DNA of 64,000 nt from Paracoccus stylophorae (GTDB lineage Bacteria > Pseudomonadota > Alphaproteobacteria > Rhodobacterales > Rhodobacteraceae). Under the pieces are notes generated by a model. The model searched no databases. It saw only the letters and a list, made by a program, of their open reading frames with translations, and was not told the origin of the DNA. This document shows positions 34,595 to 43,625 of the stretch, piece after piece. Where the stretch lies: the NCBI RefSeq assembly GCF_028553765.1, contig NZ_CP067134.1, positions 1,035,001 to 1,099,000 on the forward strand. The letters run 5' to 3'. The stretch's first letter is position 1. Every line of letters starts with the position of its first letter. The translations under genes were made by a program, and so were the position numbers.

Positions 34595-35446
34595 ATGGCG
34601 CGCTCGAAAATCTCGGCTTCCATGATGGCTGCGGTGCTTGCAGGGATGACGCTGGCGGGATGTTCCTCGCTTGGTTCGGACGATGGCGACAAGACGAATC
34701 TGGACCGTTTCACCGCCGAACAGATCTACAAGCGCGGCGAATACGAACTTGAAAACAGCCGCAAGCCCGAAGATGCCGTCTTCTATTTCAGCGAGGTCGA
34801 GCGTCTTTACCCCTATTCCGAATGGGCCAAGCGCGCGCTGATCATGCAGGCCTATTCGAACCACCGCGCCCGGAACTATGAGGAGGCGCGCGGTGCAGCG
34901 CAGCGGTTCATCGACACCTATCCCGGCGACGAGGACGCGGCCTATGCCCAATACCTGCTGGCGCTGTCCTATTACGACCAGATCGACGAGGTCGGGCGCG
35001 ATCAGGGGCTGACCTTTCAGGCGCTTCAGGCGCTGCGCGCGGTGATCGAGCAATATCCCGACAGTGAATATGCCCGCAGCGCGATCCTGAAATTCGATCT
35101 TGCCTTCGACCATCTGGCCGCCAAGGAGATGGAGATCGGGCGCTATTACCTCAAGCGCGGACACTATGCCGCGTCGATCAACCGTTTCCGCGTCGTGGTC
35201 GAGGAATTCCAGACCACCGGACAGACCCCCGAAGCCCTGCTGCGCCTGGTCGAGGCGTATCTGGCGCTTGGCCTGACCGACGAGGCGCAGACGGCGGGCG
35301 CGATCCTTGGCTATAACTTCCGTTCGTCGCCCTTCTATGACGACGCCTATCGCCAGCTGCGCGGGCGCGGTCTGGCGGCCGAGGCGCAAGGCGACAACTG
35401 GCTGACCAATGTCTATCGGCAGATGATTCAGGGCCGTTGGCTTTAA
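34595..35446 (+). CDS. bamD: Outer-membrane assembly lipoprotein BamD
   Basis: This is a 283-residue lipoprotein of the BAM complex, which inserts beta-barrel proteins into the outer membrane. The signal peptide ends in LAGC with lipidated Cys23. Five TPR-like helix pairs follow, including AEQIYKRGEYELENSRKPEDAVFYFSEV, AAQRFIDTYPGDEDAAYAQYL and GRYYLKRGHYAASINRFRVVVEEF. It lies between lpxC and recN, as is common in alphaproteobacteria, with a convincing promoter of its own. Confidence 0.94.
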   Translation: MARSKISASMMAAVLAGMTLAGCSSLGSDDGDKTNLDRFTAEQIYKRGEYELENSRKPEDAVFYFSEVERLYPYSEWAKRALIMQAYSNHRARNYEEARGAAQRFIDTYPGDEDAAYAQYLLALSYYDQIDEVGRDQGLTFQALQALRAVIEQYPDSEYARSAILKFDLAFDHLAAKEMEIGRYYLKRGHYAASINRFRVVVEEFQTTGQTPEALLRLVEAYLALGLTDEAQTAGAILGYNFRSSPFYDDAYRQLRGRGLAAEAQGDNWLTNVYRQMIQGRWL

Positions 35447-35460
35447 TGGTAATCGATCAT

Positions 35461-35478
35461 GGCGCGCTAGGACGCGCC
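35461..35478. repeat. Inverted repeat between bamD and recN
   Basis: GGCGCG-CTAGGA-CGCGCC is a perfect 6-6-6 dyad in the 44-bp bamD-recN gap, ending 13 bp before the recN ATG. It contains the GCTAGGACG string also found in the bamD -10 region. It may be a short hairpin near the recN ribosome site. There is no LexA-type GTTC-N7-GTTC repeat here. Confidence 0.4.
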
Positions 35479-35490
35479 GGGTGATGCGCG

Positions 35491-37137
35491 ATGCTGCGAA
35501 GCCTTGAAATCCGCGACATGCTGCTGATCGACCGGCTGGACCTGCGGTTCGGGCCGGGCCTGAACGTGCTGACCGGCGAGACGGGGGCGGGCAAATCCAT
35601 TCTGCTGGATTGCCTGGGCTTCGTGCTGGGCTGGCGCGGGCGCGCCGATCTGGTGCGGCAGGGCGCGCCGCAGGGCGAGGTGACAGCCGTGTTCGACCTG
35701 CCCGCCGACCATCCCGCGCGCGAAATTCTGGCCGAAGCCGCCATCGCGACCGAAGACGACGAACTGATCCTGCGCCGGGTGAACGCAGGCGACGGGCGCA
35801 AGACCGGGTTCGTGAACGACCGCCGCGTCGCGGGCGATGTGCTGCGCCGCCTGTCCGATGTCATGGTCGAACTGCACGGCCAGCACGACGATCGCGGTCT
35901 GCTGAACCCGCGCGGCCATCGTGCGCTGCTGGATGCGTTCGGCGCGCTGGATCTGTCGCCGGTCCGCCGGTCCTGGGCGGCGCGGCGCAAGGCCCGACAG
36001 GATCTTGCCGACGCCGAAGCCGCGCTGGCCGCCGCCCGCGAGGAAGAGGATTTCCTGCGACACGCCGTGGCCGAACTGGACGATCTGGCCCCCGAACCCG
36101 GCGAAGAGGCGGCGCTGGACACCAGTCGCCGCGCCATGCAGGCCGCCGAACGCATCCGCGACGATGTGGTGCGCGCGCTGCAATTGCTGGGGTCCGAGGG
36201 GGCCGAGGGCGCGATGCTGGACGCAAGTCGCTGGCTGGAAACCTCGGCCGAGCGTGCGGACGGGCGGCTGGATGAACCCATCGCCGCCCTGTCGCGCGCC
36301 CTGATCGAACTGGGCGAGGCGCATCGCGGGGTCGAGGATGCGCTGACGGCGATGGAGTTCGACCCTGCCGCGCTGGAGGCGACCGAGGAACGGTTGTTCG
36401 CCCTGCGCGGTCTGGCCCGCAAGCACAACGTCCTGGCCGACGATCTGGCCGGGCTGGCCGATGAACTGCGCGCCCGCCTTGGCCGCATCGATTCGGGCGA
36501 GGCGCAGATCGTGGACCTGCGGGATGCGGCGCAGGCGGCCGATGCCGCCTATGACCGCGCCGCCGCCGACCTAAGCCGCTCCCGGCAGGAGGCTGCCGGC
36601 CGGCTGGACAGGGCCGTCTCGGCCGAGCTTGCGCCGCTGAAGATGGACCGCGCGGTGTTCGAGACGCGGCTGACCCCCGCCGACCCCGGCCCCGACGGGC
36701 GGGATGCCGTGGCCTTCACCGTCGCCACCAATCCCGGCGCGCCGGCGGGCCCATTGGACAAGATCGCGTCGGGCGGCGAATTGTCGCGTTTTCTGCTGGC
36801 GCTGAAGGTCTGTCTGGCGCGCAGCAACGATGCCTTGGTGATGATTTTCGATGAGATCGACCGCGGTGTCGGCGGCGCGACGGCGGATGCGGTGGGCCGG
36901 CGGCTGAAGCGTCTGGCGGATGAGGCGCAGATCCTGGTCGTGACCCATTCGCCGCAGGTCGCGGCGCAGGGCGCGCATCATTTCAGGGTCGCGAAAAGCG
37001 TGTCGGACGGCATGACGACCTCGACGGTCGAGGCGATGTCCCCGTCCGAACGGATCGAGGAAATCGCGCGGATGCTGTCGGGCGACCGGATCACCGATGC
37101 CGCGTCGCACGCCGCGCGCGCGCTGCTGGACGGCTGA
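35491..37137 (+). CDS. recN: DNA repair protein RecN
   Basis: This is a 548-residue SMC-like ATPase that acts in double-strand break repair. Walker A GETGAGKS is at residues 29-36. Two long charged helices that form the coiled coil occupy about residues 150-370. The ABC signature ASGGELSRFLLALKV, Walker B ALVMIFDEIDRGVGG and the H-loop LVVTHSPQVAAQG follow. Length is normal. It follows bamD by 44 bp and is convergent with the RcnB-like gene, whose stop is 8 bp away. Confidence 0.95.
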   Translation: MLRSLEIRDMLLIDRLDLRFGPGLNVLTGETGAGKSILLDCLGFVLGWRGRADLVRQGAPQGEVTAVFDLPADHPAREILAEAAIATEDDELILRRVNAGDGRKTGFVNDRRVAGDVLRRLSDVMVELHGQHDDRGLLNPRGHRALLDAFGALDLSPVRRSWAARRKARQDLADAEAALAAAREEEDFLRHAVAELDDLAPEPGEEAALDTSRRAMQAAERIRDDVVRALQLLGSEGAEGAMLDASRWLETSAERADGRLDEPIAALSRALIELGEAHRGVEDALTAMEFDPAALEATEERLFALRGLARKHNVLADDLAGLADELRARLGRIDSGEAQIVDLRDAAQAADAAYDRAAADLSRSRQEAAGRLDRAVSAELAPLKMDRAVFETRLTPADPGPDGRDAVAFTVATNPGAPAGPLDKIASGGELSRFLLALKVCLARSNDALVMIFDEIDRGVGGATADAVGRRLKRLADEAQILVVTHSPQVAAQGAHHFRVAKSVSDGMTTSTVEAMSPSERIEEIARMLSGDRITDAASHAARALLDG

Positions 37138-37145
37138 CGCCGGGA

Positions 37146-37505
37146 TCAGTCCAGCACGTTGATCGCGCGCAGGACGGACATGATCTTGCCGGTCTGCGCG
37201 TCGATGCGGACCAGATTGCCGTTCACGATGGCATAGCGATGGCCGCTTGGCGCGTTGCTGAGACCGTAACGCCCCGGATGCGTCACCAGATGCACGTTTT
37301 GCGGATCGACGATATCGCCCACGGTGACGGCAGCGGCTGGCACCGGTTCAGGTGCGCGGCGCTCGGACTGGGCGACGATGGCTGCCGCCGGCGTCAGTTC
37401 CGGCTCGGGCGTCTGCGACGGGCCGGGCGCGGCAAGAGGTGCAGCAGGCGACAGGACCAGCACCAGTCCTGCCGCCGCGGCGGACAGAAAGTGATGCGTC
37501 TGCAT
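37146..37505 (-). CDS. Exported protein with RcnB/DUF1236-like C-terminus
   Basis: This is a 119-residue protein with a signal peptide (AAAAGLVLVLSPAAPLAA). A Pro/Glu/Ala-rich linker follows, then a C-terminal domain containing YGLSNAPSGHRYAIVNGNLVRIDAQTGKIMSVLR. That pattern resembles the small RcnB-like periplasmic domain (YGL..PP.G.R....N...ID..TG.I..V). The role is unknown; RcnB itself modulates metal efflux in E. coli, but nothing nearby supports that here. It is convergent with recN. Confidence 0.65.
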   Translation of the reverse strand: MQTHHFLSAAAAGLVLVLSPAAPLAAPGPSQTPEPELTPAAAIVAQSERRAPEPVPAAAVTVGDIVDPQNVHLVTHPGRYGLSNAPSGHRYAIVNGNLVRIDAQTGKIMSVLRAINVLD

Positions 37506-37648
37506 GCTCGTATCCTCGGATCATGTGCCGACGGAACAGCATGGCTGGCCGGACGGTTCCGGATTTCCGCGATGCCGGCATCAATCCGCCGTGACCTGTG
37601 GCCGCAACGCCACATCCCACACTGCCGCCACCGGGGCCGCGTCGGCGA

Positions 37649-38521
37649 TCAGGCGCGGCTGCGGCCCACAAAGCGCGGCAGCATGGCGGAAAAATCCCGT
37701 CCCTTGCCGCCCTCATCCTCGACAAAGCTGCGATACAGCCGCGTCGCCAGCTCGCCCATCGGCGTGTCGGCATCCGAACTTTCGGCGGCTTCCTGCGACA
37801 GACGCAGATCCTTCAGCATCAGTTCGGCGGCAAAGCCCGGACGATAATCGTTGTCCGCAGGCGATTGCGGCCCGACGCCGGGGGCCGGGCAATAGGCGTT
37901 CATCGACCAGCTGTAACCCGAACTGGTCGAGACGACGTCGAACATCTTCTGCCGGTCAAGGCCCAGCTTGTCGGCCAGCGCGAACGCCTCGCATGTGGCG
38001 ATCATGGTGACGCCAAGGATCATGTTGTTGCAGATCTTGGCCGCCTGACCCGCCCCCGATTCGCCGCAATGGACGGCCTTCTGGCCCATGATGTCGAACA
38101 GCGGCTTTACCGTGTCGAAGGCCGGTTCGTCGCCGCCCACCATGAATGTCAGCGTGCCGCCCTGCGCGCCGCCGATCCCGCCCGACACCGGCGCATCCAG
38201 CGCGCCCAGACCGGCCTTGCTGGCCTGTTCCGCCACGGCGCGGGCGCTGTCCACATCGACGGTGGAACAGTCGCAGAAGACGGCGCCGGACCGCATCGCG
38301 GGAATGATCTGGTCGGCGACCGAACGCAGGATCTGACCGTTGGGCAGCATGGTGATGACGACATCGGCGTCGGCGGCCGCCTCGGCCGCGCTGGCGGCGG
38401 CGATGACGCCTTCGGGTTCCGGCGCGGCGGTGTCGTAACCCAGAACCTCGTGACCGGCCTTGGCCAGATTGGCGGCCATCGGCGCGCCCATGTTCCCCAG
38501 ACCGATGAAACCGATCTTCAT
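37649..38521 (-). CDS. mmsB: 3-hydroxyisobutyrate dehydrogenase
   Basis: This is a 290-residue NAD-dependent enzyme that oxidises 3-hydroxyisobutyrate to methylmalonate semialdehyde in valine breakdown. The NAD loop GFIGLGNMGAPMAANL is at the N-terminus. The substrate motif DAPVSGGIGGAQGGTL and the catalytic lysine in GQAAKICNNMILG are present. The ATG overlaps the stop of the upstream hydrolase/hydratase gene (ATGA), so it is the last gene of a three-gene operon read leftward. Its product is the substrate of MmsA, encoded 4-5 kb away on the same strand. Confidence 0.92.
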   Translation of the reverse strand: MKIGFIGLGNMGAPMAANLAKAGHEVLGYDTAAPEPEGVIAAASAAEAAADADVVITMLPNGQILRSVADQIIPAMRSGAVFCDCSTVDVDSARAVAEQASKAGLGALDAPVSGGIGGAQGGTLTFMVGGDEPAFDTVKPLFDIMGQKAVHCGESGAGQAAKICNNMILGVTMIATCEAFALADKLGLDRQKMFDVVSTSSGYSWSMNAYCPAPGVGPQSPADNDYRPGFAAELMLKDLRLSQEAAESSDADTPMGELATRLYRSFVEDEGGKGRDFSAMLPRFVGRSRA

Positions 38522-39525
38522 GCCTGTTCCTCCCAGTGCAGTTCGTTTTCGCCAAGCGGCGCCAGCAGCGCCTTGACATGCTCGGCCGAGGCGTCGGCCG
38601 TCCAGTTCGGGTTGCGGTCCCGGTCGATCAGCTGCGCCCGCACGCCTTCAAGGAAATCCGTCTGGGCGGTGGCGCGATAGGTAAAGCGGTATTCGCGGCT
38701 GAGCGAATCCTGAATCCGGCGGTCGCCGCGCGCGGCGCGCACCAGTGCCAGACCGGCGGCCATCGACAGCGGCGAGTTGCGCCGCAGCACCTTCAGCGTC
38801 TCCTCGTCCCCGGCCTGTTCCAGCGCGGCGCGGATCTGGGCGACGTCGCGGCCGCCAAAGGCCGACAGATCGCGCGTGGCCAGCGGGGCAGGGGGCGGGG
38901 TCACGCCCACGATGCGGGTGGCGTCGCCGGTTTCTTCAAGATCGGCGATCACCGCCGGCCATTCGGATTCGGGCAGATAGCTGTCGGCAAATCCGGCGTG
39001 GATCGCGTCGCCCGCCCCCATGCGCGCGCCGGTCAGCGCCAGATATTCGCCGATCCGCCCCGGTGCGCGGGCCAGCAGCCACGTGCCGCCGACATCGGGG
39101 ATCAGGCCGATCCCCGCCTCGGGCATCGCGATCTGGGTCGTGTCGCCCACGACGCGATGGCCCGCATGGCCGCCGACACCGACGCCGCCGCCCATCACGA
39201 AGCCTTGCATGAAGGCCACGATCGGCTTTGGATAATCGGCAATCGCCGCGTTCATCCGGTATTCGTCGTGGAAAAAGCTGCGGCCTTCCTGGTGATCACC
39301 CTCCAGCCCGGCGCGATAGACCGCCGCGATGTCGCCGCCCGAACAGAAGGCACGCTCGCCCTCGGCGTCGATGATGACCAGCTTGACGTCCGGATCGTCG
39401 CGCCAGTCGTCCAGCGTGGCATGGATCGCCCTGGCCATCTCGTGGGTCAGCGCGTTCAGCGCCTTGGGCCGGGTGAAGGTGATGCGCCCGGCGCGGCCCG
39501 ATTTGCGGATGTTCAGATCGTCCAT
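38518..39525 (-). CDS. 3-hydroxyisobutyryl-CoA hydrolase-type enoyl-CoA hydratase/isomerase family protein
   Basis: This is a 335-residue crotonase-fold enzyme. The oxyanion segment FCSGGDIAAVYRAG and the second motif MPEAGIGLIPDVGGTWLLAR match the hydrolase (HIBCH) branch, which is longer than ordinary hydratases and has an extended C-terminal region (LSREYRFTYRATAQTDFLEGVRA). In valine degradation it would release 3-hydroxyisobutyrate for MmsB. Its stop overlaps the mmsB start, and the acyl-CoA dehydrogenase lies 17 bp upstream. A hydratase role cannot be excluded from sequence alone. The start MDDLNIRK is chosen by family length. Confidence 0.85.
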   Translation of the reverse strand: MDDLNIRKSGRAGRITFTRPKALNALTHEMARAIHATLDDWRDDPDVKLVIIDAEGERAFCSGGDIAAVYRAGLEGDHQEGRSFFHDEYRMNAAIADYPKPIVAFMQGFVMGGGVGVGGHAGHRVVGDTTQIAMPEAGIGLIPDVGGTWLLARAPGRIGEYLALTGARMGAGDAIHAGFADSYLPESEWPAVIADLEETGDATRIVGVTPPPAPLATRDLSAFGGRDVAQIRAALEQAGDEETLKVLRRNSPLSMAAGLALVRAARGDRRIQDSLSREYRFTYRATAQTDFLEGVRAQLIDRDRNPNWTADASAEHVKALLAPLGENELHWEEQA

Positions 39526-39542
39526 GCGTGTCCCCCGGTGGT

Positions 39543-40688
39543 TCAGCCGCGTTCGGCCAGCAATGCGCGACCGACGATCAGCCGCATGATTTCGTTCGTG
39601 CCTTCCAGAATCTGGTGCACGCGCAGGTCGCGCACGATCTTCTCGATCCCGTAATCGGCCAGATAGCCGTAACCGCCATGCAGTTGCAGGCACTGGTTGG
39701 CGACGTCGAAGGCGCGGTCGGTGACGTAAAGCTTGGCCATCGCGCAGAACTTGGAGGCGTCGGGCGCGCCGGTGTCAAGTTTCCACGCCGCCTGCCGCAG
39801 AAAGATGCGCGCCGATTGCAACGCGGTTTCCATGTCGGCCAGACGGAACTGCAGCGCCTGGAACTGGTCCAGCGATTTGCCGAAGGCGCGGCGTTCGCCC
39901 ATATAGGCCAGCGTCGCATCCAGCGCCGCCTGCGCGCCGCCAAGCGCACCGGCCGCGATGTTCAGCCGGCCGCCGTCAAGCCCGGCCATGGCATAGGCAA
40001 AGCCCCGCCCTTCCTGGCCCAGAAGGTTTTCGGACGGGATCACGCAATCGTCGAACTGCACCTGCGAGGTGGGTTGCGCGCGCCAGCCCATCTTGTCCTC
40101 AAGCCCGCCAAAGCTGAGACCGGGGGTGCCGTCCTCGACGATCACGGTGCTGATTCCGCGGGGTCCGTCCTCGCCCGTGCGGACCATCGCGATATAGACG
40201 TCGGAATAGCTGCCGCCCGAGATGAACGCCTTTGTCCCGTTCAGCCGCCAGCCCTGGTTCGTCTTTTCCGCGCGGGTCCGCAGCGCCGCCGCGTCCGAGC
40301 CGCTGCCCGGTTCGGTCAGGCAATAGCTGAAGACCTTTTTCATGCTGCACAGATCGGGCAGCCAGCGGTCCCTGTCCTCGGGCTTGCCGAACTTGTCGAT
40401 CATGCCGCCGCACATGTTGTGGATCGACAGGAACGATCCCACCGCCGGGTCGGCCATCGCCAGCGCCTCGAACACCAGGGCGGCGTCCAGCCGGCTGAGG
40501 CCCGATCCGCCATGATCCTCGCTGACGTAAAGCCCGCCAAAGCCCAGTTCGGCGATCTCGGACCACAGGTCTTTTGGAATCGTGCCCGCCGCCTCCCATT
40601 CGCGGGCGTGGGGGGCGATTCGGGTCTGGCCGAAATCGCGGGCCATGTCGAAGATGGCCTGTTGTTCCTCGGACAGTGCGAAATCCAT
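39543..40688 (-). CDS. Isobutyryl-CoA dehydrogenase-type acyl-CoA dehydrogenase
   Basis: This is a 381-residue FAD enzyme. Visible are the flavin-binding CLTEPGSGSDAAALRT, KAFISGGSYSDVY, the RRAFGKSLDQFQALQFRLADM region, and the C-terminal HGGYGYLADYGIEKIVRDLRVHQILEGTNEI, which holds the catalytic glutamate. Genomic context with mmsB, the HIBCH-like gene and mmsA points to isobutyryl-CoA as substrate (ACAD8-like), but related branched-chain substrates are possible. It is the first gene of the leftward operon acyl-CoA dehydrogenase - hydrolase - mmsB. Confidence 0.87.
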   Translation of the reverse strand: MDFALSEEQQAIFDMARDFGQTRIAPHAREWEAAGTIPKDLWSEIAELGFGGLYVSEDHGGSGLSRLDAALVFEALAMADPAVGSFLSIHNMCGGMIDKFGKPEDRDRWLPDLCSMKKVFSYCLTEPGSGSDAAALRTRAEKTNQGWRLNGTKAFISGGSYSDVYIAMVRTGEDGPRGISTVIVEDGTPGLSFGGLEDKMGWRAQPTSQVQFDDCVIPSENLLGQEGRGFAYAMAGLDGGRLNIAAGALGGAQAALDATLAYMGERRAFGKSLDQFQALQFRLADMETALQSARIFLRQAAWKLDTGAPDASKFCAMAKLYVTDRAFDVANQCLQLHGGYGYLADYGIEKIVRDLRVHQILEGTNEIMRLIVGRALLAERG

Positions 40689-40774
40689 CTGGCGGTCCCC
40701 CTGCGGCTGCGTTCACCCGAACGACTGTCTAATCGGCGAATCTTGCGACATTGTTACAAGCATCGTCTGCCGGA

Positions 40775-41905
40775 TCACAGGTCACGGCGAAATTCCTCGA
40801 TCAGGTCCATGACGACGGCGCGCATCGCCTGATCCTGCGTCGCGCCGGCGGCCAGCGCCCCCGATCTCAGCCTGCGCTGACGGTCGGCCGAGGTGCCGGC
40901 GGCCACCATGTCGCGCAATCCCGCGATGGCGTGCTGGCTGTCCAGCGCATCGGCGTCCTCGGCCACAAGCGCGATCCAGTCCTCGGTCAGCCGGTCGAAG
41001 GGCAGGATGCGGTGATCGCCGAAATCGATCATGCCTTCGGCGGTTCCATACCGGATCGCACGCCACCGATTCTCGCCCAACAGGAAATTGTCGTATTCGC
41101 GCCAGCGCGTGTTTCCCCGCGACAGCCGCCACAGCATGCGCATCGTCGCCTGGATCAGCGCGGCCAGCGTGATCGTGTCGCCAAGGCGCGGACAGGCGTC
41201 GCAGATGCGGGTTTCCAGCGTCGGAAACTTGGCGGACGGCCGCAGATCCCACCAGATCTTGCTGGCGTCCTCGATGATCTCCAACTCGGTCAGCGCCGCG
41301 ACCGAGCGTTCGAATTCGCCCCAGCTTCGCATCCGGGGCGGCAGCCCGGTGCGCGGCAGATCGCCGAAAATCGTGCTGCGATAGGATGCAAGCCCGGTAT
41401 CCTCGCCCTGCCAGAACGGGCTGGATGCCGACAGCGCCAGCAGATGCGGCAGGAAATAGGACAGCTGGTTCATCAGGTCGATGCGCATGGCCGGGTCGGG
41501 CAGCCCGACATGCACATGCATCCCGCAGATCAGCATCCGCCGCGCCACCGCCGCCATGTCGCGCGACAGGACGTTATAGCGTTCCTTGTCGGTGTGGTGC
41601 TGGTCGCGCCAGTCCGCGAACGGATGGCACGAGGCCGAAATCGGCGCCAGCCCGTATTCTGCGGCGATCCGGGCGATGGTGCCGCGCAGATGCAACAGCC
41701 GCTCGCGCGCCTCGGCGATGTCGCGGGCGACGGGCGTGCCCACCTCGATCTGGCAGCGCAAGAATTCCGGGCTGACCTGATCGCCCAGCTCGGCCTTGCA
41801 GGCCGCCATCATCGCATCCGGCGCCTCGGCCAGATCGCCGGTTTCGGGATCGACCAGAAGATATTCCTCCTCGATCCCAAGGGTAAAATCGGGTTCTGCG
41901 TTCAT
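40775..41905 (-). CDS. Carboxylate-amine ligase, YbdK type
   Basis: This is a 376-residue glutamate-cysteine-ligase-2 family protein. Signature strings: [39 protein letters not shown] and [18 protein letters not shown]. YbdK of E. coli has weak glutamate-cysteine ligase activity; the physiological substrate is unknown. It sits between the acyl-CoA dehydrogenase and mmsA on the same strand, with gaps of 86 and 117 bp, so it may be cotranscribed though its link to valine catabolism is unclear. The start MNAEPDF is chosen; an in-frame codon 36 bases upstream has no support. Confidence 0.85.
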   Translation of the reverse strand: MNAEPDFTLGIEEEYLLVDPETGDLAEAPDAMMAACKAELGDQVSPEFLRCQIEVGTPVARDIAEARERLLHLRGTIARIAAEYGLAPISASCHPFADWRDQHHTDKERYNVLSRDMAAVARRMLICGMHVHVGLPDPAMRIDLMNQLSYFLPHLLALSASSPFWQGEDTGLASYRSTIFGDLPRTGLPPRMRSWGEFERSVAALTELEIIEDASKIWWDLRPSAKFPTLETRICDACPRLGDTITLAALIQATMRMLWRLSRGNTRWREYDNFLLGENRWRAIRYGTAEGMIDFGDHRILPFDRLTEDWIALVAEDADALDSQHAIAGLRDMVAAGTSADRQRRLRSGALAAGATQDQAMRAVVMDLIEEFRRDL

Positions 41906-42022
41906 CCGGGCCCCTTTGCCGACAGGCACGGCGCGCAACAATGCCGCGCGCCGCCGGGTCTTGCGACAGTCCGGGACCAGCCTGCCCCGGACCGCCGTCT
42001 ATCTGGACGCGAAGGCCCGGAT

Positions 42023-43525
42023 CTAGTCCATGGCCTTGAAATACAGCCCGCCGCCTTCGTCCTTGATCCCCGAGAACCAGCGTTCTGTCACCGTCTTCGT
42101 CTTGGTGTAGAAACGGAAGGCGTCGGGACCGTACTGGTTCAAATCGCCGAAGCCCGACTTCTTCCAGCCCCCGAAGGTATAATAGCTGAGCGGGACCGGG
42201 ATCGGAAAGTTCACGCCGACCATGCCCACATTGACCCGGCTGGCGAAATCGCGCGCCGTATCGCCATCGGCGGTATAGATCGCGGTGCCGTTGCCATATT
42301 CGTTGTCCATGACCAGTTTCAGCGCCTCGTCATAGTTCTGGGCGCGGACGGTGGACAGGACCGGGCCGAAGATCTCTTCCTTGTAGATCTCCATGTCCGG
42401 CGTCACCCGGTCGAACAGCGACGGGCCGCAGAAGAACCCGTCCTCGTATCCCTGGATCTTCAGATCGCGGCCGTCGACGACCAGTTCGGCGCCGGCATCG
42501 ACGCCCGAGGCGATCAGCCGGTTGATCCGCTCTTGCGCGGCCTTGGTGATGACCGGGCCGAAATCGACGTCATCGCCCGCCGTATAGGGGCCGACCTTCA
42601 GCTTCTCGATCCGGGGCACCAGGCGTTCGATCAGCGCGTCGGCGGTCTTTTCGCCGACCGGCACCGCGACCGAAATCGCCATGCAGCGTTCGCCCGCCGC
42701 ACCGAAACCCGCGCCGACCAGTGCATCCGCGGCCTTGTCCAGATCGGCGTCGGGCATGATCAGCATGTGGTTCTTGGCGCCGCCGAAACACTGCGCGCGC
42801 TTGCCGTTCGTCGCCGCGCGGCCATAGATATACTGCGCGATCGGCGTCGATCCGACAAAGCCCACCGCCTGAATGGTCGGATGGTCCAGAATGCCGTCGA
42901 CAGCCTCCTTGTCGCCGTTGACCACTTGCAGCACGCCATCGGGCAGACCCGCCTCTTGCGCCAGTTTCGCCAGCGCGATCGAGGTCGAGGGGCAGCGTTC
43001 GGAGGGCTTCAGGATCATCGCGTTGCCGGCCGACAGCGCCGGCCCCATCTTCCACAGCGGGATCATGGCGGGAAAGTTGAACGGGGTGATGCCCGCGACC
43101 ACGCCAAGCGGCTGGCGCATCGAATACAGGTCGATGCCGGGGCCGGCGTTGTCGGTGAACTCGCCCTTCAGCATCGCCGGCGCACCCATGCAAAGCTCGA
43201 TCACCTCAAGACCGCGCTGCACGTCGCCGCGCCCGTCGGGCAGCGTCTTGCCGTGTTCCGAGCTGACCAGTTCGGCCAGCATGTCCATGTTCTCGTTGAT
43301 CAGCTGTCCGAACTTCATCATCACCCGCGCACGGCGCTGCGGGTTGGTGGCGGCCCATTCGACCTGCGCCTTTTCGGCGCTGGCGATGGCCGCATCCAGC
43401 TCGTCCCGGCTGGCCAGCGCGACGCGGGCCTGAACCTCGCCGGTGGCGGGGTTGTAGACGTCGGAAAAGCGGCCGGACGTGCCCTTGACCTCTTTGCCGT
43501 CGATCCAGTGGTGAATCTCTTTCAT
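42023..43525 (-). CDS. mmsA: CoA-acylating methylmalonate-semialdehyde dehydrogenase
   Basis: This is a 500-residue aldehyde dehydrogenase that converts methylmalonate semialdehyde to propionyl-CoA in valine (and related) catabolism. Features: HWIDGKEVKGTSGRFSDVYNPATGEV, ITPFNFPAMIPLWK, VGFVGSTPIAQYIY, and the catalytic Cys281 in GAAGERCMAISVAV. The last of these is the CoA-acylating variant rather than the usual GQ.C pattern. The start is secured by AAGGAGGAAACG, an almost perfect ribosome site. It is divergent from a LysR regulator across 100 bp containing an inverted repeat. Confidence 0.95.
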   Translation of the reverse strand: MKEIHHWIDGKEVKGTSGRFSDVYNPATGEVQARVALASRDELDAAIASAEKAQVEWAATNPQRRARVMMKFGQLINENMDMLAELVSSEHGKTLPDGRGDVQRGLEVIELCMGAPAMLKGEFTDNAGPGIDLYSMRQPLGVVAGITPFNFPAMIPLWKMGPALSAGNAMILKPSERCPSTSIALAKLAQEAGLPDGVLQVVNGDKEAVDGILDHPTIQAVGFVGSTPIAQYIYGRAATNGKRAQCFGGAKNHMLIMPDADLDKAADALVGAGFGAAGERCMAISVAVPVGEKTADALIERLVPRIEKLKVGPYTAGDDVDFGPVITKAAQERINRLIASGVDAGAELVVDGRDLKIQGYEDGFFCGPSLFDRVTPDMEIYKEEIFGPVLSTVRAQNYDEALKLVMDNEYGNGTAIYTADGDTARDFASRVNVGMVGVNFPIPVPLSYYTFGGWKKSGFGDLNQYGPDAFRFYTKTKTVTERWFSGIKDEGGGLYFKAMD

Positions 43526-43590
43526 CGTTTCCTCCTTGGCGGTTGGTTGCACCATAGCCTTGCGGAAATGTCGGCAAAAGAGGCAGTGTG

Positions 43591-43605
43591 GCAAAAGGGT
43601 TTTGC
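43591..43605. promoter_or_regulatory. Inverted repeat between mmsA and the LysR gene
   Basis: GCAAAA-GGG-TTTTGC is a perfect 6-3-6 dyad in the 100-bp divergent region, and GGCAAAAG occurs a second time 17 bp to the left (43573-43580). A LysR-type regulator normally binds a dyad in its own divergent promoter, so this is the best candidate site. Confidence 0.5.
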
Positions 43606-43625
43606 GTTTTTGCAAGGGCGGCGCG

